Of a DNA stretch of 64,000 nt, positions 24,836-36,872 are shown in pieces. Position numbers and translations under genes: made by a program. Source of the DNA: Panopea generosa (taxonomy: Eukaryota > Mollusca > Bivalvia > Adapedonta > Hiatellidae); NCBI GenBank assembly GCA_029582155.1, contig CM055905.1, positions 7,391,572 through 7,455,571 of the forward strand, written 5' to 3'. Below the pieces are notes generated by a model, which had not been told where the DNA came from, did not search any database, and saw only the letters and a list, made by a program, of their open reading frames with translations. Within the stretch, counting starts at the first letter, position 1, and the number at the start of each line of letters is the position of its first letter.

Positions 24836-24848
24836 GTTGCCTAGCAAC
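24836..24848. promoter_or_regulatory. RFX X-box-like palindrome
   Basis: gttgcctagcaac is nearly self-complementary and fits the published RFX X-box consensus (GTNRCC spaced to RGYAAC). It lies in the hAT-like element in intron 1. Function is not shown by the sequence; one such 13-mer can occur by chance or as transposon sequence. Confidence 0.25.
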
Positions 24849-26170
24849 CTATACGATGTTGGCATTGGGTGTAAACACATATGCCGAAAATTGCCTGGGG
24901 ATATTTGGATCAGAAGTAACCGATTATTGCTATTTGCATTCCCACATGTGTGGCAACACTTATCCACGAATTAGAGAATATACCAAAAATTGGTTATAGT
25001 TGTAATTTGCACTTCGCTAGCATCCAGAAAAAAAGCGATGTTGTTAATTTTAAGGCGACTTAAAAATTCGCCGTGACCAAAAAAAAAAAAGCGAAGTGAC
25101 GGAGAAAAAAGCGACTTTGTCGCCCACATCGCCCTCTAGTTTGAGCCCTGCATGTGTCTCCACAATTTCTTTAAATGACTTCTCTGTAACCACTGAATAG
25201 TTTTTATTGAAACTTGGTCACAATTTGTTCCAGGGAAGTGTCATTTCAAATTTTTGGTTTTACATACTTATGGTTTACTAGTATTACGGCAGAAAATAGA
25301 CTAAATTTGCAAAAATTTCAAATGACTTACAAGTAAAATCCCTTATCCTCACCATTCTTCGTAGCAGTGAGGCATTAAGTGTCTGTCTGTTTGTCCATCC
25401 TGCCGAGGTAACAAATTGGTTTCAGATCAATAACTTCTGAAGGAGACTATGTATTTAATTTATATTTTGTAGGTTTGAATATAATTATAAAAAATACAGA
25501 CCAAGTTGATATTTGTCAATATCGGTAAAAATTTAGTGTTAAAATTATGGTCCCTTATCAACTTAATTTTTGGTGAAAAAAATGATTTTCAATCAATAAA
25601 AGTGGGGGCATTCAGTTCAACAGACACTGTGATACATCTTAGTCACATAGTAAGGGAGTAGTGTTTTTCGTACTTCTGGTACATGTATATTTGTATACGT
25701 GTTTCGACAAAAAATAGACTACAGTTATAAAAAAATCAAACAACATGTCAGTGAAACTCCATATTGTGAGGACTACACTTCATGTGCACACTTGTAATAT
25801 TAGTCAGCCTTTCTGATCGTTTTCTTTTTAATGTTGCTGTAAAATACTCAGGATGGCTGCCACACTCTGGGACATATCATTCACATTGAGATATGTAGGA
25901 AAATATATAAAAACTATTCTTGCACACTGGATAAGGATATCTGCATTTTTACCGGGGCTAGATATAAATATATCTCACCCTAGGGCCAAGATAAAATTCT
26001 CGCGCTCTGACGTTAGACTCATTTATGACCTAACATATAAAATATATATGACGTAAATTATATAATTTAACATCTAAAAACAACCATTGTAAAAAATATA
26101 ATGATAAATTAAGTTAAAATATTTATTTCGATATGATTGGTTTGCAAGAAAAAGAATCATTCATGGCGTT

Positions 26171-26273
26171 TTGGTTTGGATAAAAAATTCTGTCTTTTGG
26201 CATAACTGTTTTTGCGGGAAACGAGGCTCAAACCAGATATCCCTCAGGACAGAATTTTCTATCCAAACCTCAA
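26171..26273. repeat. Inverted-repeat (MITE-like) element
   Basis: The arms ttggtttggataaaaaattc (26171 on) and agaattttctatccaaacct (26251 on), with a few more paired bases (tgtc/gaca), are separated by ~53 bp. Probably a small foldback element. Confidence 0.55.
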
Positions 26274-28641
26274 ACTGATGTAAGATTTTTATACTCTAAA
26301 TCGGCGTTCAAATATATAAAAAATTATATCACAGCATTGCTCTCAGGACTGCAGGTATCGCATTAAAAATTGTGATTTTTATTGCAACTCAAAATCCAAT
26401 ATGGCTGCCATTGCTATAAATAGTAAAAAAATACAACCACAAAAAAAATATTTCTGAACGAAACCAAAAAAAATAGTCCAGATGTCGTCATTGGGAGTAG
26501 GATTTTACATTTATTCTATATGGAGAAATTATTACAAGTAAATAAATATTAACTCCTACACAACAATGTATATGTATGAGCTGGAATTTTCAGTGTATTC
26601 AAGTGCACATGTACCAGCCTGTTACTGATTCATGACACATTGGGGAGGATTGATGTCCTTAATGAAGAAACTGAGACAATGTATCAATAACCACTACTGA
26701 TTACTCTCTAGACTGTTTGATCTAATTAAGCTGTAGAATATTACCAAATATGGTATCAATAAAGGGAGATAACTATGGTCAACTGTGGTTAAGGTTGAGG
26801 TTAAATACAATAGTTCAAGATGTACGATAGAAAGGGGAAAGTGCTGATGCTACTATATAATACTTCAAAGAATGCTCATTAATATATTATTGGTGCCGCC
26901 ACCAGGGCTGCATTTGTTCAGTGTTTGCTCATGTTAGCTTCCTTTTTTTTTCTGGACACTGGCTCAATGTTGTACAGTATGCGATGATTTTAGGAAACCA
27001 CTGCATTAAACATATTTGCTGTTTAACAGTGCTGGATGCAGCACACATTATGGCTATAGACTTTCGGCAAACAAAAACATAATAATAATATAATGTAGTA
27101 ACCAACATTGTCAAGGTCTGTAAGTACTGGATGTGAATTAAATTATTTGTTGCTGTCCCAATACATACGGTGAATACAGTAAGCTTCATAATGTGTGCAC
27201 ACTCAGACTTGAACCACAGATGATATTTAGTGAACATAAAGGGATTTGTTTTCTTGCGTGACTGGGATTTTATGCATTTCTTTTTAAATAGTATTTTAAA
27301 AAAAAAGGTCCCAACCGTATATTTTTTTTTCCAAAAAAAAAAAAATTTAAAAAATTTCGCCGACTGTCTTGTTAGGGAGGGTTCAGGTGCTCCAAGTATC
27401 GGGCGAAAACCAATATATAAAACTGTATACCAAAGACGAAACTTTTAGAAAAGTGTGACTTGAAAATCGAAGCACAACTGTGCCTGAAGACCAAAAGTAA
27501 ACAATCTGAAAAACTGTGAAAAAGAAATGACACAAATTTGTTTCTGAAATGGTTACAGTATTTATTCTTTCTACATTTCAACGCAGTTATAATTATTAAA
27601 TCATTTGCAAACTAGACATTGAACGTTCCTCGGCAATAAGTTATAACACGAGGAAATTCTTGTTGAATCTCCAAGGAATCTATTCATCTCGAATCGTTCG
27701 CCATTTTTTGTATAAGGTATCGAGGCGCGCATGCACAACTTTCTCATCTCGGTTTAAACATCGGGCTATTTTCCGGTATTTGCCTTGTTTTTTTATTGGG
27801 CGGGAAAATCGCGGGATCAAAGTGGATATATATCTACATAAGCACTTGTTAAGACTTATTAGGAAGTTAGAATGCTAGGTGTAAAAAAAAAAGGTTTCCC
27901 TCATTGCTTTCCAAAAAGGTTCACATGTATGAACATACCGCCGGCAAAAAGGTTATTCAACCAATCAACTATTCCACCCTGCACCTGAGGAAGGCCAAAA
28001 AGGAAGCGTTTTTACATGTGAAATGAACACAAACTCTGGCACAAACTTTGAAATTCAGGATTATGTCCAAGTGTCAAAATTGGTTGGTAGTTTTGAAATA
28101 TTTTCACAGATATAATAAATATATAAAATGAAATTCCATTTATATATTTAATAATACTTTTTTTAACAGATTCTGTTGAATACCCAATCTAACCTATTGC
28201 AATATGGTGCACATGGTGCAGAACAAATGAGAATATATTGAAAGTGGAAAGGAAAACATTCAAACTACAAAAGCAGACAAACTACAAAAGTATACAATAA
28301 TTATGTTGTCACCAAATGCTTTTGAAAAAGGTGTAATTACTTCGCATGCAAAATTGAGTAACTACGAGAGAAAATGAAGAAAAAATAACCAAAAAACACT
28401 GACACTTTGATTTTGCATCTAAAAAAATCAGCCCAAAAAAAAAAAAGTCCTACCTACCGACCCAATTTTTTTTAACATGAAACCTTAAACACAACATTAA
28501 TTTTTTTAGGCCTTACAGTCTTTAACAATATTGTGTTAAGTTGCAGGAAAAATGTAACAACTGAATGTGTATTGCGTAGCTTTTTGTAGTGCCTCATAAT
28601 TAGTAACAAAAAGTAATTGTTCCATGTTTGTCTACTTTCAG

Positions 28642-28721
28642 AGTACGTGTTGAATTCTTCACAAATGAGAAGTCTTTTAAGGAGCGTCTTCAACTGTACT
28701 TCATAAAGAACCAGAGATCAA
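28642..28721 (+). CDS. Slo2/KCNT-type channel, exon 2 (pre-S1 cytoplasmic segment)
   Basis: Encodes residues 70-95 plus one base of Ser96. It includes [20 protein letters not shown] and IKNQRS. This strongly resembles the highly conserved segment just before S1 in KCNT1/KCNT2 ([25 protein letters not shown]) and is the best identifier of the gene. The acceptor is tttgtctactttcag and the donor gtaagt follows at 28722. The phase 2 start matches exon 1 and the phase 1 end matches exon 3, where A+GT makes Ser. The segment is intracellular and leads into S1. Confidence 0.93.
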
Positions 28722-30317
28722 GTAAGTCTTCTTTGTCACATCACTCGTTAAAACTTGACACCTTCACTCTGGAGACAGTCAACCACTTCCTGCTTTCTTC
28801 ATTAACGGTAGACTAATGCTTTATATAAAAAGAAGGTATTATTGGGATCCTATTCAGCACTTCCACTGTAGGTGACAAGGGGCCAGTGTGAACACCACCT
28901 CTTTTTATTTAGTCATAATTTTTATTGTAGTGAAAGGAATAAAGTTTAACATATGTGAAATTTAAAACTTGTTACCATAGTTTTTTTACGCAATCAAGCA
29001 TAAATGGTAAAAATTTGTTGTTTTTAAATCCGCGCACTATCTTGAAATGTCATGTATTCATATATATCATGCTAGTTTTTTCATTAATGAAAATTAAAAA
29101 TGAACCACTTAAAAACACACAGCACTTGCCTGCGATTTTGGACGACATTGTATTTTACATTAGAGTCATATGACGCTCGCTTGACATCGTCTGAAATCAC
29201 AAACGTTGTGCTGTTTTAAGTGTTAGATTTTAATTCAAATTCAAATTCATGAAAAAAATCAGCGTGATTACTACTCCTTTTATTTATTCAGTTATATTAT
29301 TGTAAAATGAACAAAGTTCAACATATGTAAAAATTCAAGAACTTGTAATCAGTTGTGAATGTTTGAATAATAATACAACGTTGTCTTTAAACACGCGTTC
29401 ATATCCGGCGTAATGATTAGATGTAAAGGTAACACAAACTGTATTTTATCACTATAAAAGTTACAATCTTATCACAGGAAATAATAATGACAGGAAGTAA
29501 TTTGAAAATGTTATCAAAAAACAAATTTTGAATTAATATTGATTATTTTATAACGAAAAAAAGGCAAAATTTTTTCAAAAAATATGTACGGCTATGGGGC
29601 GCTGTATTTACTTTATTTATAAAAAATAATGGTTAAAATGAAAGCTAAAACTTTGTAGTGCAAGTGTACAGATTTTTTATTGTGTAAGTTGGATGTAAAA
29701 AAAATCCTATAGAACCCTGCAAACTATGTTAAATCTAACATGCGTGTTGCCTGTGCGCAGTAAGTGCAAAGTAAGTGAGAGCATTATGCAAATAAAGTAG
29801 TATTGAAAAAAAATTAATTCAGAGGATAAAAGAATGCTTTAAAATTTATTTTTTCAGCATTGAAAGCACCAGTTTGTAAGGGGTTTTTGCGCCTTTTTTA
29901 AAAAAAAAGTATTTCCTTTATTTAACGGTGGCATTCAGCACATAATGATCATTGTTCCTGGTGTCAGCTAGGCAGTTGACCAGTTACTAGACACACTTTG
30001 TCTCTGCAAGTCACTGACTACTTCTACACATATTCAGAGGTGGGATGTTGATTCATGTTGTTCATCGAACAAAGTTTATGGCCAATCATCACAATGGCTT
30101 ATGGTCGGGTTGGGATTATCCCCTGCATTGACAGTCAGATGCATTACCCACTGAGCCAGCAGGGCCTGACTGAATTATTGCGTATATCAGGTCCCTCAAA
30201 GAAAATTATTTGTTTACTGTTTCAGAATCTAGGTTTTTTTTAATTAAAAAAAAAAAACAGCATCAAAATGGGAAGAGTGTATCAAAAAATATATTGTTAG
30301 GGCCCTGAGGACTTTAT

Positions 30318-30470
30318 TAATTTATTTTAGCTCAGCTGCTCTCTCATCCACTTCCTTGGTAGAACCGGTACTGAGTGTTTCTTTTAAAGGTATCGTGTTG
30401 AGCTGGGGATTGAAACAGCAACCTCTGTTGTGAGCGGCCAACACTCCATCCATTACACTACCGGGATGCC
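30318..30470 (-). mobile_element. SINE family A
   Basis: Minus-strand head 'ggtagtgtaatggatggagt' then 'gttggccgctcacaacagag' and 'ttgctgtttcaatccccagc' (B box); body 'ctcagtaccggttctaccaa'; tail 'gagctaaaataaattaat'. Confidence 0.75.
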
Positions 30471-30628
30471 CTATATAGTGTCGTTTTCTGTATACTTTCC
30501 AAATAAGTAGATTCAGATCTGATCAAATGCCTACATTGTTTTGTAATCTGTCAGTAAATTCTTAAAATTACCCGCATAAATGATCTTTTATAGAATTCAT
30601 CAGAATTATGGATTATAAATGTGAGAGG

Positions 30629-30872
30629 GGTCCCCCGTGGCTGAGTGGTCTACTTAGGCGCCGTCTCACAATCACTTACCTCTCCACTAAGGCAGTAAAT
30701 TCGAGTCCTGCTTGCTCCAAAAACTTAATGCGAGAAAGTTTCTAGTTACTTGCAGAAGGACTGTGGTTCTATTCAGTCTGAGGTCTTCATCCACTAGTAA
30801 AACAGGATACGCCATATATAACCTGAAATATGTTGAAAATGGCGTTAAACTCCATTCAAAAAAAAAAATAAA
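30629..30872 (+). mobile_element. SINE family C, near full length
   Basis: 'tcccccgtggctgagtggtc' (A box), 'gtaaattcgagtcctgcttg' (B box), 'cattcagtctgaggtc'-like centre, and the end 'tgttgaaaatggcgttaaac', 'tccattc' with an A-rich tail. The tail sequence recurs at 50165-50208. Confidence 0.8.
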
Positions 30873-31319
30873 AAAATAAATTTCAGGATTGAAAAATCCC
30901 TTAGGTTGGCTTTATCTCGGTGAATCCATCTTGGCAGGCAGCTTTGTCTCAGTTATGTTTAATTACACTGTCAGTGATTACAACTGTTGTGATATCATCA
31001 ACAGAAGTGTTGGCAGCATGATTGTTGTGATGGTGATTGCTTCTGTTGATATTTCAAGGTGTTAATTGACTTTAATGGTACAGTGAATTACGGTGTCTTT
31101 ATCAGTTGCTATATTGATCCCCTGATAAACAAGTGCACCTACTTTAGAACACATTGAGCATCCAGGTTCACGGCAGTGTATCTCTGTAGGATTTCATGTC
31201 AGAATTGCAGCAGTGTAGATTAATTTAATGCATTATTGTAAGCTCTCCAGTTTGAATTGTATTTGTAATGTCAGCATTTTTTTTTCTCGCATTATTTCTT
31301 TCAAACCTATAATCTATAG

Positions 31320-31505
31320 ATGAGCATGTGGTCCAGTGGCAGAGCTTAGGACCCAGGATCAGGGGGGTCATGAGTAGGATCCTCCATCACTGCTATATAT
31401 AGAATCCTTGAGCAAGACACTTTATCCACATATGATTAGTACTGGTTCTACCCAGTAATTGTTCACACATTAAAAGATTGATCACCTCCGACTGTAAATG
31501 TCTTG
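31320..31505 (+). mobile_element. SINE family D
   Basis: 'gagcatgtggtccagtggca', 'ggtcatgagtaggatcctcc', 'ccttgagcaagacactttat', 'tactggttctacccagtaa'. Confidence 0.75.
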
Positions 31506-32276
31506 CAATCCTGAATGAATTTTAATTTATATACAATGTATATAGATCTTCCATGCATTCCCTGTTGCTAATTTTATGGGCCTCTATCAAAGATGGAGAT
31601 GATGACATAATACTGGTACAGGTGTCCACCAGTATGTATGTACATGCAGTTTCGTATCGGACTGTATCACCCTGCAGTGAATGATGCAATATCGAAAATG
31701 TTAGATGATTATTTATCAAACAATCACTCAAAATGTTACAATTTGTTTTTGCTGTGGAGCCCTAAAGTATGTAACTGTTTGCTTAATTATATTTAAACTG
31801 CCATCTAGGTTCTGCATTTTCGAGATTACACAAGTCTGTAACTCCTTCATATCTCCTTGAATCAGGTCTGACAAGCACCAATAAAAAAAAAGCGGTGGAT
31901 TTTATGGCTGTCCCCACAATTCATAGTACTTTAGCACTTACCAAAATGTGAAACTTTCACTGAAGATACTCACAAATCAACATGGTCAAATCTCACTGCT
32001 ATGTGGCTGACCCAATCAGCGCAAGCTGGGGGTGTTCTACTGTCTAGAAAAGAAAAATCACATGGAGATCATGTGACTATAAAGTCGCGGCTGTGTAAAA
32101 ATTGGAGGAAGAAACTTTCAAAATATCAAATTCAGTAGAAACAAACACAGTAAGAAACATGCTAATTATAGAAAAGTAATTCTAGAATTAGTAAAAGGAA
32201 GAGTGCAAAATGGCTTATTCACACTTCATAATAAAAGGAAACAGAAAACAGACATAAATTACATTTTATTTATGGA

Positions 32277-32470
32277 GTGGAGCATGTTGCCCAGTGGTAA
32301 GCATTGGATTTCAAGTTCAGGGGTCGTGGGTTCAGACTTCTGCAATGGCTATGTGTGGTATCCTTGAGCGATGACACTTTATCTGTATATGCTTATATAA
32401 GTACTGGTTCTTAGTAAGCCAGGGAGACTTCAAGCAGGATTTGTTTAAGTTAACAAGGTAAAACAAATAA
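32277..32470 (+). mobile_element. SINE family D
   Basis: 'ggagcatgttgcccagtggt', 'ggggtcgtgggttcagactt', 'ccttgagcgatgacacttta', 'tactggttcttagtaag', ending in an A-rich 'aaggtaaaacaaataagt' tail. Confidence 0.75.
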
Positions 32471-32970
32471 GTAAACCTTGAACAGTTAGCAATACTTTAT
32501 TGTTAGTAAAGTTTGTTGTGTTTATAGTGAAGTCTTTTTCTGTTCTGTGACACACATGGATTAAAAATGTTACTACCAATGTAGAGTGTATTTTGATGAT
32601 TTTCATTCAGAAAAAAATTTTGAAAACAGAAAATTATAAAAGAAACGTTCAGAATGTTCTATACAACATGACTGTGTTCAGCATGGTTAAACATATTTAC
32701 TCTGTTTATAAACGCAAATGGTGACCAAACGAACGAAAAATTAAAGGAAATTGGTCTACACAGCTTTGTCCCGCCATTTTCCGTTAAGTCACATGATTTA
32801 ACACAAGCAAACAGCTTGCGTGGTGTTTAATCTGTTAGTTTACATTTAAAGCGAACATGTCATTCAGTTCACTTGACTTCTGTTATCAAATATTTGCAAA
32901 CAAATTAAAAGTTTTAGCGAACTGAATGCAGCCCATATCTTATATTTATCCGTATTTTACCATTTTGCAG

Positions 32971-33064
32971 GTTTACGTATCCGGATATTCAACCTGGTAA
33001 TCAAACTACTCACATGTGCCCTGTACAGTGTGAGAGTATTAAGTGAAGAGCTGCCCCCTATTTG
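32971..33064 (+). CDS. Slo2/KCNT-type channel, exon 3 (S1)
   Basis: Completes Ser96 and encodes residues 97-126 plus two bases of Cys127: LRIRIFNLVIKLLTCALYSV then RVLSEELPPI. It matches KCNT S1 (SLRIRLFNxxLKLLTCxLYxVRVL), a hydrophobic transmembrane helix, followed by the start of the extracellular S1-S2 loop. Acceptor cattttgcag, donor gtgagt at 33065, phase 2 out. The downstream reading needs the T that opens exon 4, which gives TGT (Cys). Confidence 0.93.
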
Positions 33065-34449
33065 GTGAGTTGTATCAAGTTTTTTTTAATTTTAGGGGAA
33101 GGTGGTCAGTGCCTTTTTGAAGGGGGGAAATTATGAACATAAATTGGAGTTTTGGGGGAATTCTAATAGGTGGTAAAATGAAATAAAAAGCGAAAGAAAT
33201 TGTAAGTATGTATGTTTAAAACAATTAACAGGTCAACATTTCTCATTTCTGTTCTTCATTGTTTCAAACTGGCATTAAATCCTACTTTGAATAAAAAAAA
33301 AATTGACATTTTGGGGGAAAAACACACTATTTTGAGGGGTGGGGGTGGGGGGGGAATGTGGCCTAATTTCACCAAATATTTGGGGTAAAAAACCACTGTG
33401 TATGTATAAACATACCACTGTCCCATTATGGATCCCACTTCCAGAGATGTGGCCTGAGTTTAAGGAACACAAGTTTGTTGATGGGTATTAAATATATACA
33501 TGTCGTAAAAATGTTTTCTTTCAAACGTATCTCATTTGGACTTCCTCCTTATTTAAATTATTTGCCGCATTCCAGCTGACCCATAACAATACGGCCAGTC
33601 AGAAAAAAATTTGGGTGTTCAGTCAAACATTCAAAATATTTTCAGTTCTCATGACATTGTGTCCTTAAAAAAAAAAATATAAATATTTTCTGCTTATACT
33701 GCTGTTAAATATTCACCCATGTCAGGATAACATCACACCCTAGCTGACCAACATTCTGTTGCTTGGGGTAGCTGTTGTTGCCACAGGACTCGTCATACAA
33801 GGTACAAAATGTATTAAAATATGTCTTACTGTTAATATATGGTAACATGTGTTTGTAGGTTTACATACAATGTAAAATAAAAAACTGTTGGCCAGGTTAG
33901 AAAATTTGTTCAGTGTAATAAAGAACTACCCTCGCTGATTTATCATGACTCGTGCAGATACATAGTAACTAATGACAACCTAAACTTAATCTAGTTATCC
34001 TGACATTGGGCTCACCAATATCCTTTAGCTATGACGGACTGTAAATTTGTACCTAAAACCTATGGCATGCAAGACATGCAACAAGGTTGCATAGGTTGCA
34101 CAGGTCTGGCATTATTAGCTAACACACCTGGCCCCTGGGTGAGTTTAGTGAAACATCTTAACTTAAGATTTTCCTCAACTAAAATTTCTTAAATTGTATA
34201 ACATAATTTATATTGATCAATTTGCATCTTTCACCAATGGCTACAATTTTGTTCAAGCTTCAGATTTTTGTTGTGGTTAATGTGGAATGAGTCAAACTAC
34301 TGGTATTCATTTAGAGAAATATGCGACTTTTTATAATTGAAGAAAATCTCATCAATATGAGAGGTTCCATGGATATTCACAAAAATTTCAACTTGAGTAT
34401 GATTCTCAAAATTTAACTCTGCTTCATTAGACAGCTTCTGAATAATATA

Positions 34450-34775
34450 TGTGGATGCAGTGGTCTAGTGATTAGCATGCTTGCTGCAAGATCCAGAGGT
34501 CCCCGGATCGATTCCCAGTGGGGTTTCGTCTGGAGCTTTTCAAGCACACTCCCACAGTACCTTATTTGGGCAAGGTACTTGTAAACATGCAGTCCTTCAG
34601 AGGGGGTTTAAAGCAGTTGGCCCGTGTACAGGCAGAGTTGTACCCAGTGCACATTAAATATGTCATTGAACTTCTATGTTAATCAGTGATTCACATGCCC
34701 TTAAACCTGCGCACTGCATGTAATCCTCACAAGAGGGTGTTGCAGGATAGTTAAACAGGCAGGCAGGCAGGCAGT
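34450..34775 (+). mobile_element. tRNA-derived SINE, family F
   Basis: 'tgcagtggtctagtgattag' (A box) and 'ggtccccggatcgattccca' (B box) begin a ~300-bp body containing 'gggcaaggtacttgtaaaca' and 'tacccagtgcacattaaata'. It ends in a short (caggcagg) microsatellite at 34758-34775. Confidence 0.65.
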
Positions 34776-34839
34776 GAAATTGAAACTTTAAAATAATAAT
34801 ATTAGTTGAAAATAAAGTTTGGAGTTTGAGTGCATACTA

Positions 34840-34998
34840 ATTTATTTTATCTTGTTTGCGAAGTAAGCTCAAGGCTTATGTAAACTGTTTTTTGGGTTAA
34901 ACCAGTAGAGTGTTGTTTATGAGCGGTCAAATGGGGGGGATTGAACATACAACCTCTAGCATGAGTGGCCAACACTTAATCCACTGCACTACCGCATC
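34840..34998 (-). mobile_element. SINE family A
   Basis: Minus-strand head 'tgcggtagtgcagtggatta', then 'agtgttggccactcatgcta', 'ggttgtatgttcaatccccc'; the far end has 'cttacttcgcaaacaagata', 'aaataaatta'. Confidence 0.7.
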
Positions 34999-35103
34999 AC
35001 TCAAACCCATTTCTTAGATAACTATTAGTTTTCTTACAAACAATGTTTTCTCAGTATAACTGTCCTTTACCACTGAACCTCAACCTTTCCTTCTCTTATG
35101 CAG

Positions 35104-35202
35104 TGATGATGATGCAGACCCAGTCAGTGTCAATGTTACCAAGCCAGACTGCTGGGAGAATATGGACAAAGATGACTTCCAGAAGAATCCTGTCATATAC
35201 TG
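35104..35202 (+). CDS. Slo2/KCNT-type channel, exon 4 (S1-S2 extracellular loop)
   Basis: Completes Cys127, encodes residues 128-159 and gives two bases of Trp160. Residues DDDADPVSVNVTKPDCWENM then DKDDFQKNPVIY form the predicted extracellular S1-S2 loop. It is acidic, has a possible N-glycosylation sequon (NVT, Asn at residue 137) and a second Cys at 143. Vertebrate KCNT loops here are variable in sequence but of similar length and run into an I-L-W motif. That motif follows in exon 5. Acceptor tcttatgcag, donor gtaaat at 35203, phase 2 out. Confidence 0.88.
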
Positions 35203-36001
35203 GTAAATAAACATGTATATTTCTGACTTTGCCAAACTAGTTGTGTTTCAGGCCAGGAATGGGATGCTATTGATCCTGATTTTCAACACATCATAAGTTT
35301 TGTATGACACCAAAGAGTAAGATTTCATAGTCCAATGGGATAAAACATACATGCTCAGCTCAGGGATCATGCTGAAATAAAAAATGACATATTATAGCAA
35401 AACAAATGTAGATACCCGTAACTTTCTACATCAAATCTGCATTAATATTTTTAAATTCGAGACTGAGTCAGGTTTTGGAGCTTCAGTTTTTAAAAAAATT
35501 CCTGAAAATTGTGTTTCAGTGTACGAATTTGACCCCAGGTGCCAGAATGAATCGTAATGGAACCACTATCCTATTGCAAGCATCTTCCTCTTTTCATCTA
35601 ACTTTCTTGAATAAAGCTGTAGACAAGACATCACCATGGCTACTCAGTCAATGATTTCAAATATCTTATTGATACTGTATAAGGTGCATAAACTTACCAA
35701 CATTAACTTTTGTATTGGGACGAAATTACAATTGAGACAGTAAAAAAAAGATATTTTTTTAAAATAATATGTATTTGGACAGGAAAAAATTTAATTTTAC
35801 AGGAGTGAATGGCTCCTTTTCAACTTATCTGCTGTAAAATATTGTTTTTTCATCATTAGTGGAGGCATTTCCTTTTACAGACACTGTTCCAGTTATGAAT
35901 GTATCCATCATAAGTCAGAATGGGAGAGAGGTATCAAAATGAGGCGCTTAAGCACATGCAAACACACAAAACTGATACAAATACTAAATATAGACTTAAA
36001 G

Positions 36002-36185
36002 TTGAGCATGTGGTCCATTGGTGGAGAATCATTGGACCCAAGGTCAGCGGGTCATGGGTCCAATCCCTAACCATGGCTAACTACATGTAGTGCCCTTGAG
36101 CAAGACACTCACATAAATTTGCATATGCTCAGTACTGGTTCTATACATGCATACTTCGAGAGTTCACAACCAATGTAAAATAAAA
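36002..36185 (+). mobile_element. SINE family D
   Basis: 'tgagcatgtggtccattggt', 'gcgggtcatgggtccaatcc', 'gcccttgagcaagacactca', 'gctcagtactggttctatac'. Confidence 0.75.
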
Positions 36186-36675
36186 TATTTACATCGATTT
36201 CTGTTAAAAAGAACATTCTGCTGTTGAGCCTCTAAATCAAGTTTGCACTTTAGCCAAGCTGCTGTTGGGAACTTGAAATAAATCTATATCATACTGTAGT
36301 AAAATTTTGTTGTACTTTTATTTAAAGACAGTTTAATTGTAAGTTCTGTCCTGTGTATTGTCAGATTCAGATAAAATTGCCGTAGCTATTATTTGTACAT
36401 TATTAACAGGACAATGATGATGTAAGTCTGGGTTTGCTTGATCACGTCATATAGAGAATGCATTCTGTTTAAATATGTTATTGCATAATAAATGTTATTG
36501 CATAATAAATGTTTATTGCATTATAATGAGAGAGTTTTCATTTAAGCCTCAGCTTTATGCAGAAAATTAATAAAAAAAAATAATAAAAAAAATAATGAAA
36601 ATAGAACCAATGAGGATATGTGACACCATGGGATAGAGAGCGTAACTTTGCAGTATAACGGTTATCTACATTATT

Positions 36676-36872
36676 GGAGCATGTGGTTCAGTGGTAGAGC
36701 ATCGAAAACCAGGATTTGAGGGTCGTGGATTCGATCCTCCCAACTGCTGTGTGTTGTGTCCTTGAGCAAGACACTATTTCCGCATATGCTTTTACTGGTT
36801 TTACCCAGGAAGATTGAGCATGATTTGTATAAGTTGTGATTAATTGTATCACAATCAAAGTAAAATAAATAA
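36676..36872 (+). mobile_element. SINE family D, best copy
   Basis: 'tggagcatgtggttcagtgg' plus 'tagagcat' (A box), 'gggtcgtggattcgatcctc' (B box), 'ccttgagcaagacactattt', 'ccgcatatgctttt', 'gttttacccaggaag', and an A-rich 'aaagtaaaataaataagtt' tail. Only the head is tRNA-like. Confidence 0.82.

Larger units (their letters stand above)
22465..25150. mobile_element. ~2.7 kb element with hAT-like terminal inverted repeats
   Basis: Left end cagggctcaaactgg and right end ctagtttgagccctg pair at 14 of 15 positions. Both ends are flanked by the direct repeat catgt. Subterminal DNA has 'gaagtg' and 'gcgac' motifs typical of bivalve non-autonomous hAT-like elements (family knowledge). hAT elements usually make 8-bp target duplications, so the superfamily is uncertain. 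No transposase frame is present. A pearl-like element is nested at 22626-23790. Confidence 0.6.
14411..28641 (+). other. Intron 1 (phase 2, 14,231 bp)
   Basis: Starts gtaagttg and ends tctactttcag. Recognised contents: SINEs at 14928, 15160 and 21170, a MITE at 15790, a minisatellite at 17943, foldback elements at 18368 and 20127, microsatellites, a ~2.7 kb element with hAT-like ends (22465-25150) and an inverted-repeat element at 26171. The stretches 15962-17942, 18616-20126, 20714-21169, 21466-22464, 25151-26170 and 26274-28641 are AT-rich with no gene that I can see. Long A/T runs occur near 27300 and 28430. Confidence 0.75.
28722..32970 (+). other. Intron 2 (phase 1, 4,249 bp)
   Basis: Starts gtaagtctt and ends cattttgcag. 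It holds SINEs at 30318, 30629, 31320 and 32277. A segment near 28925-28970 ('aaagtttaacatatgtgaaa') recurs at 29297-29345 with changes, suggesting a duplicated or MITE-like piece. The rest (28817-30317, 30873-31319, 31506-32276, 32471-32970) shows no gene. Confidence 0.8.
33065..35103 (+). other. Intron 3 (phase 2, 2,039 bp)
   Basis: Starts gtgagttg and ends tcttatgcag. It carries a G-rich patch at 33328-33356 (runs of 4, 5 and 8 G), a block 'gtaagtatgtatgtttaaaa' (33202) that recurs at 43002, a SINE-like element at 34450 and a family A SINE at 34840. 33361-34449 shows nothing recognisable. Confidence 0.8.
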
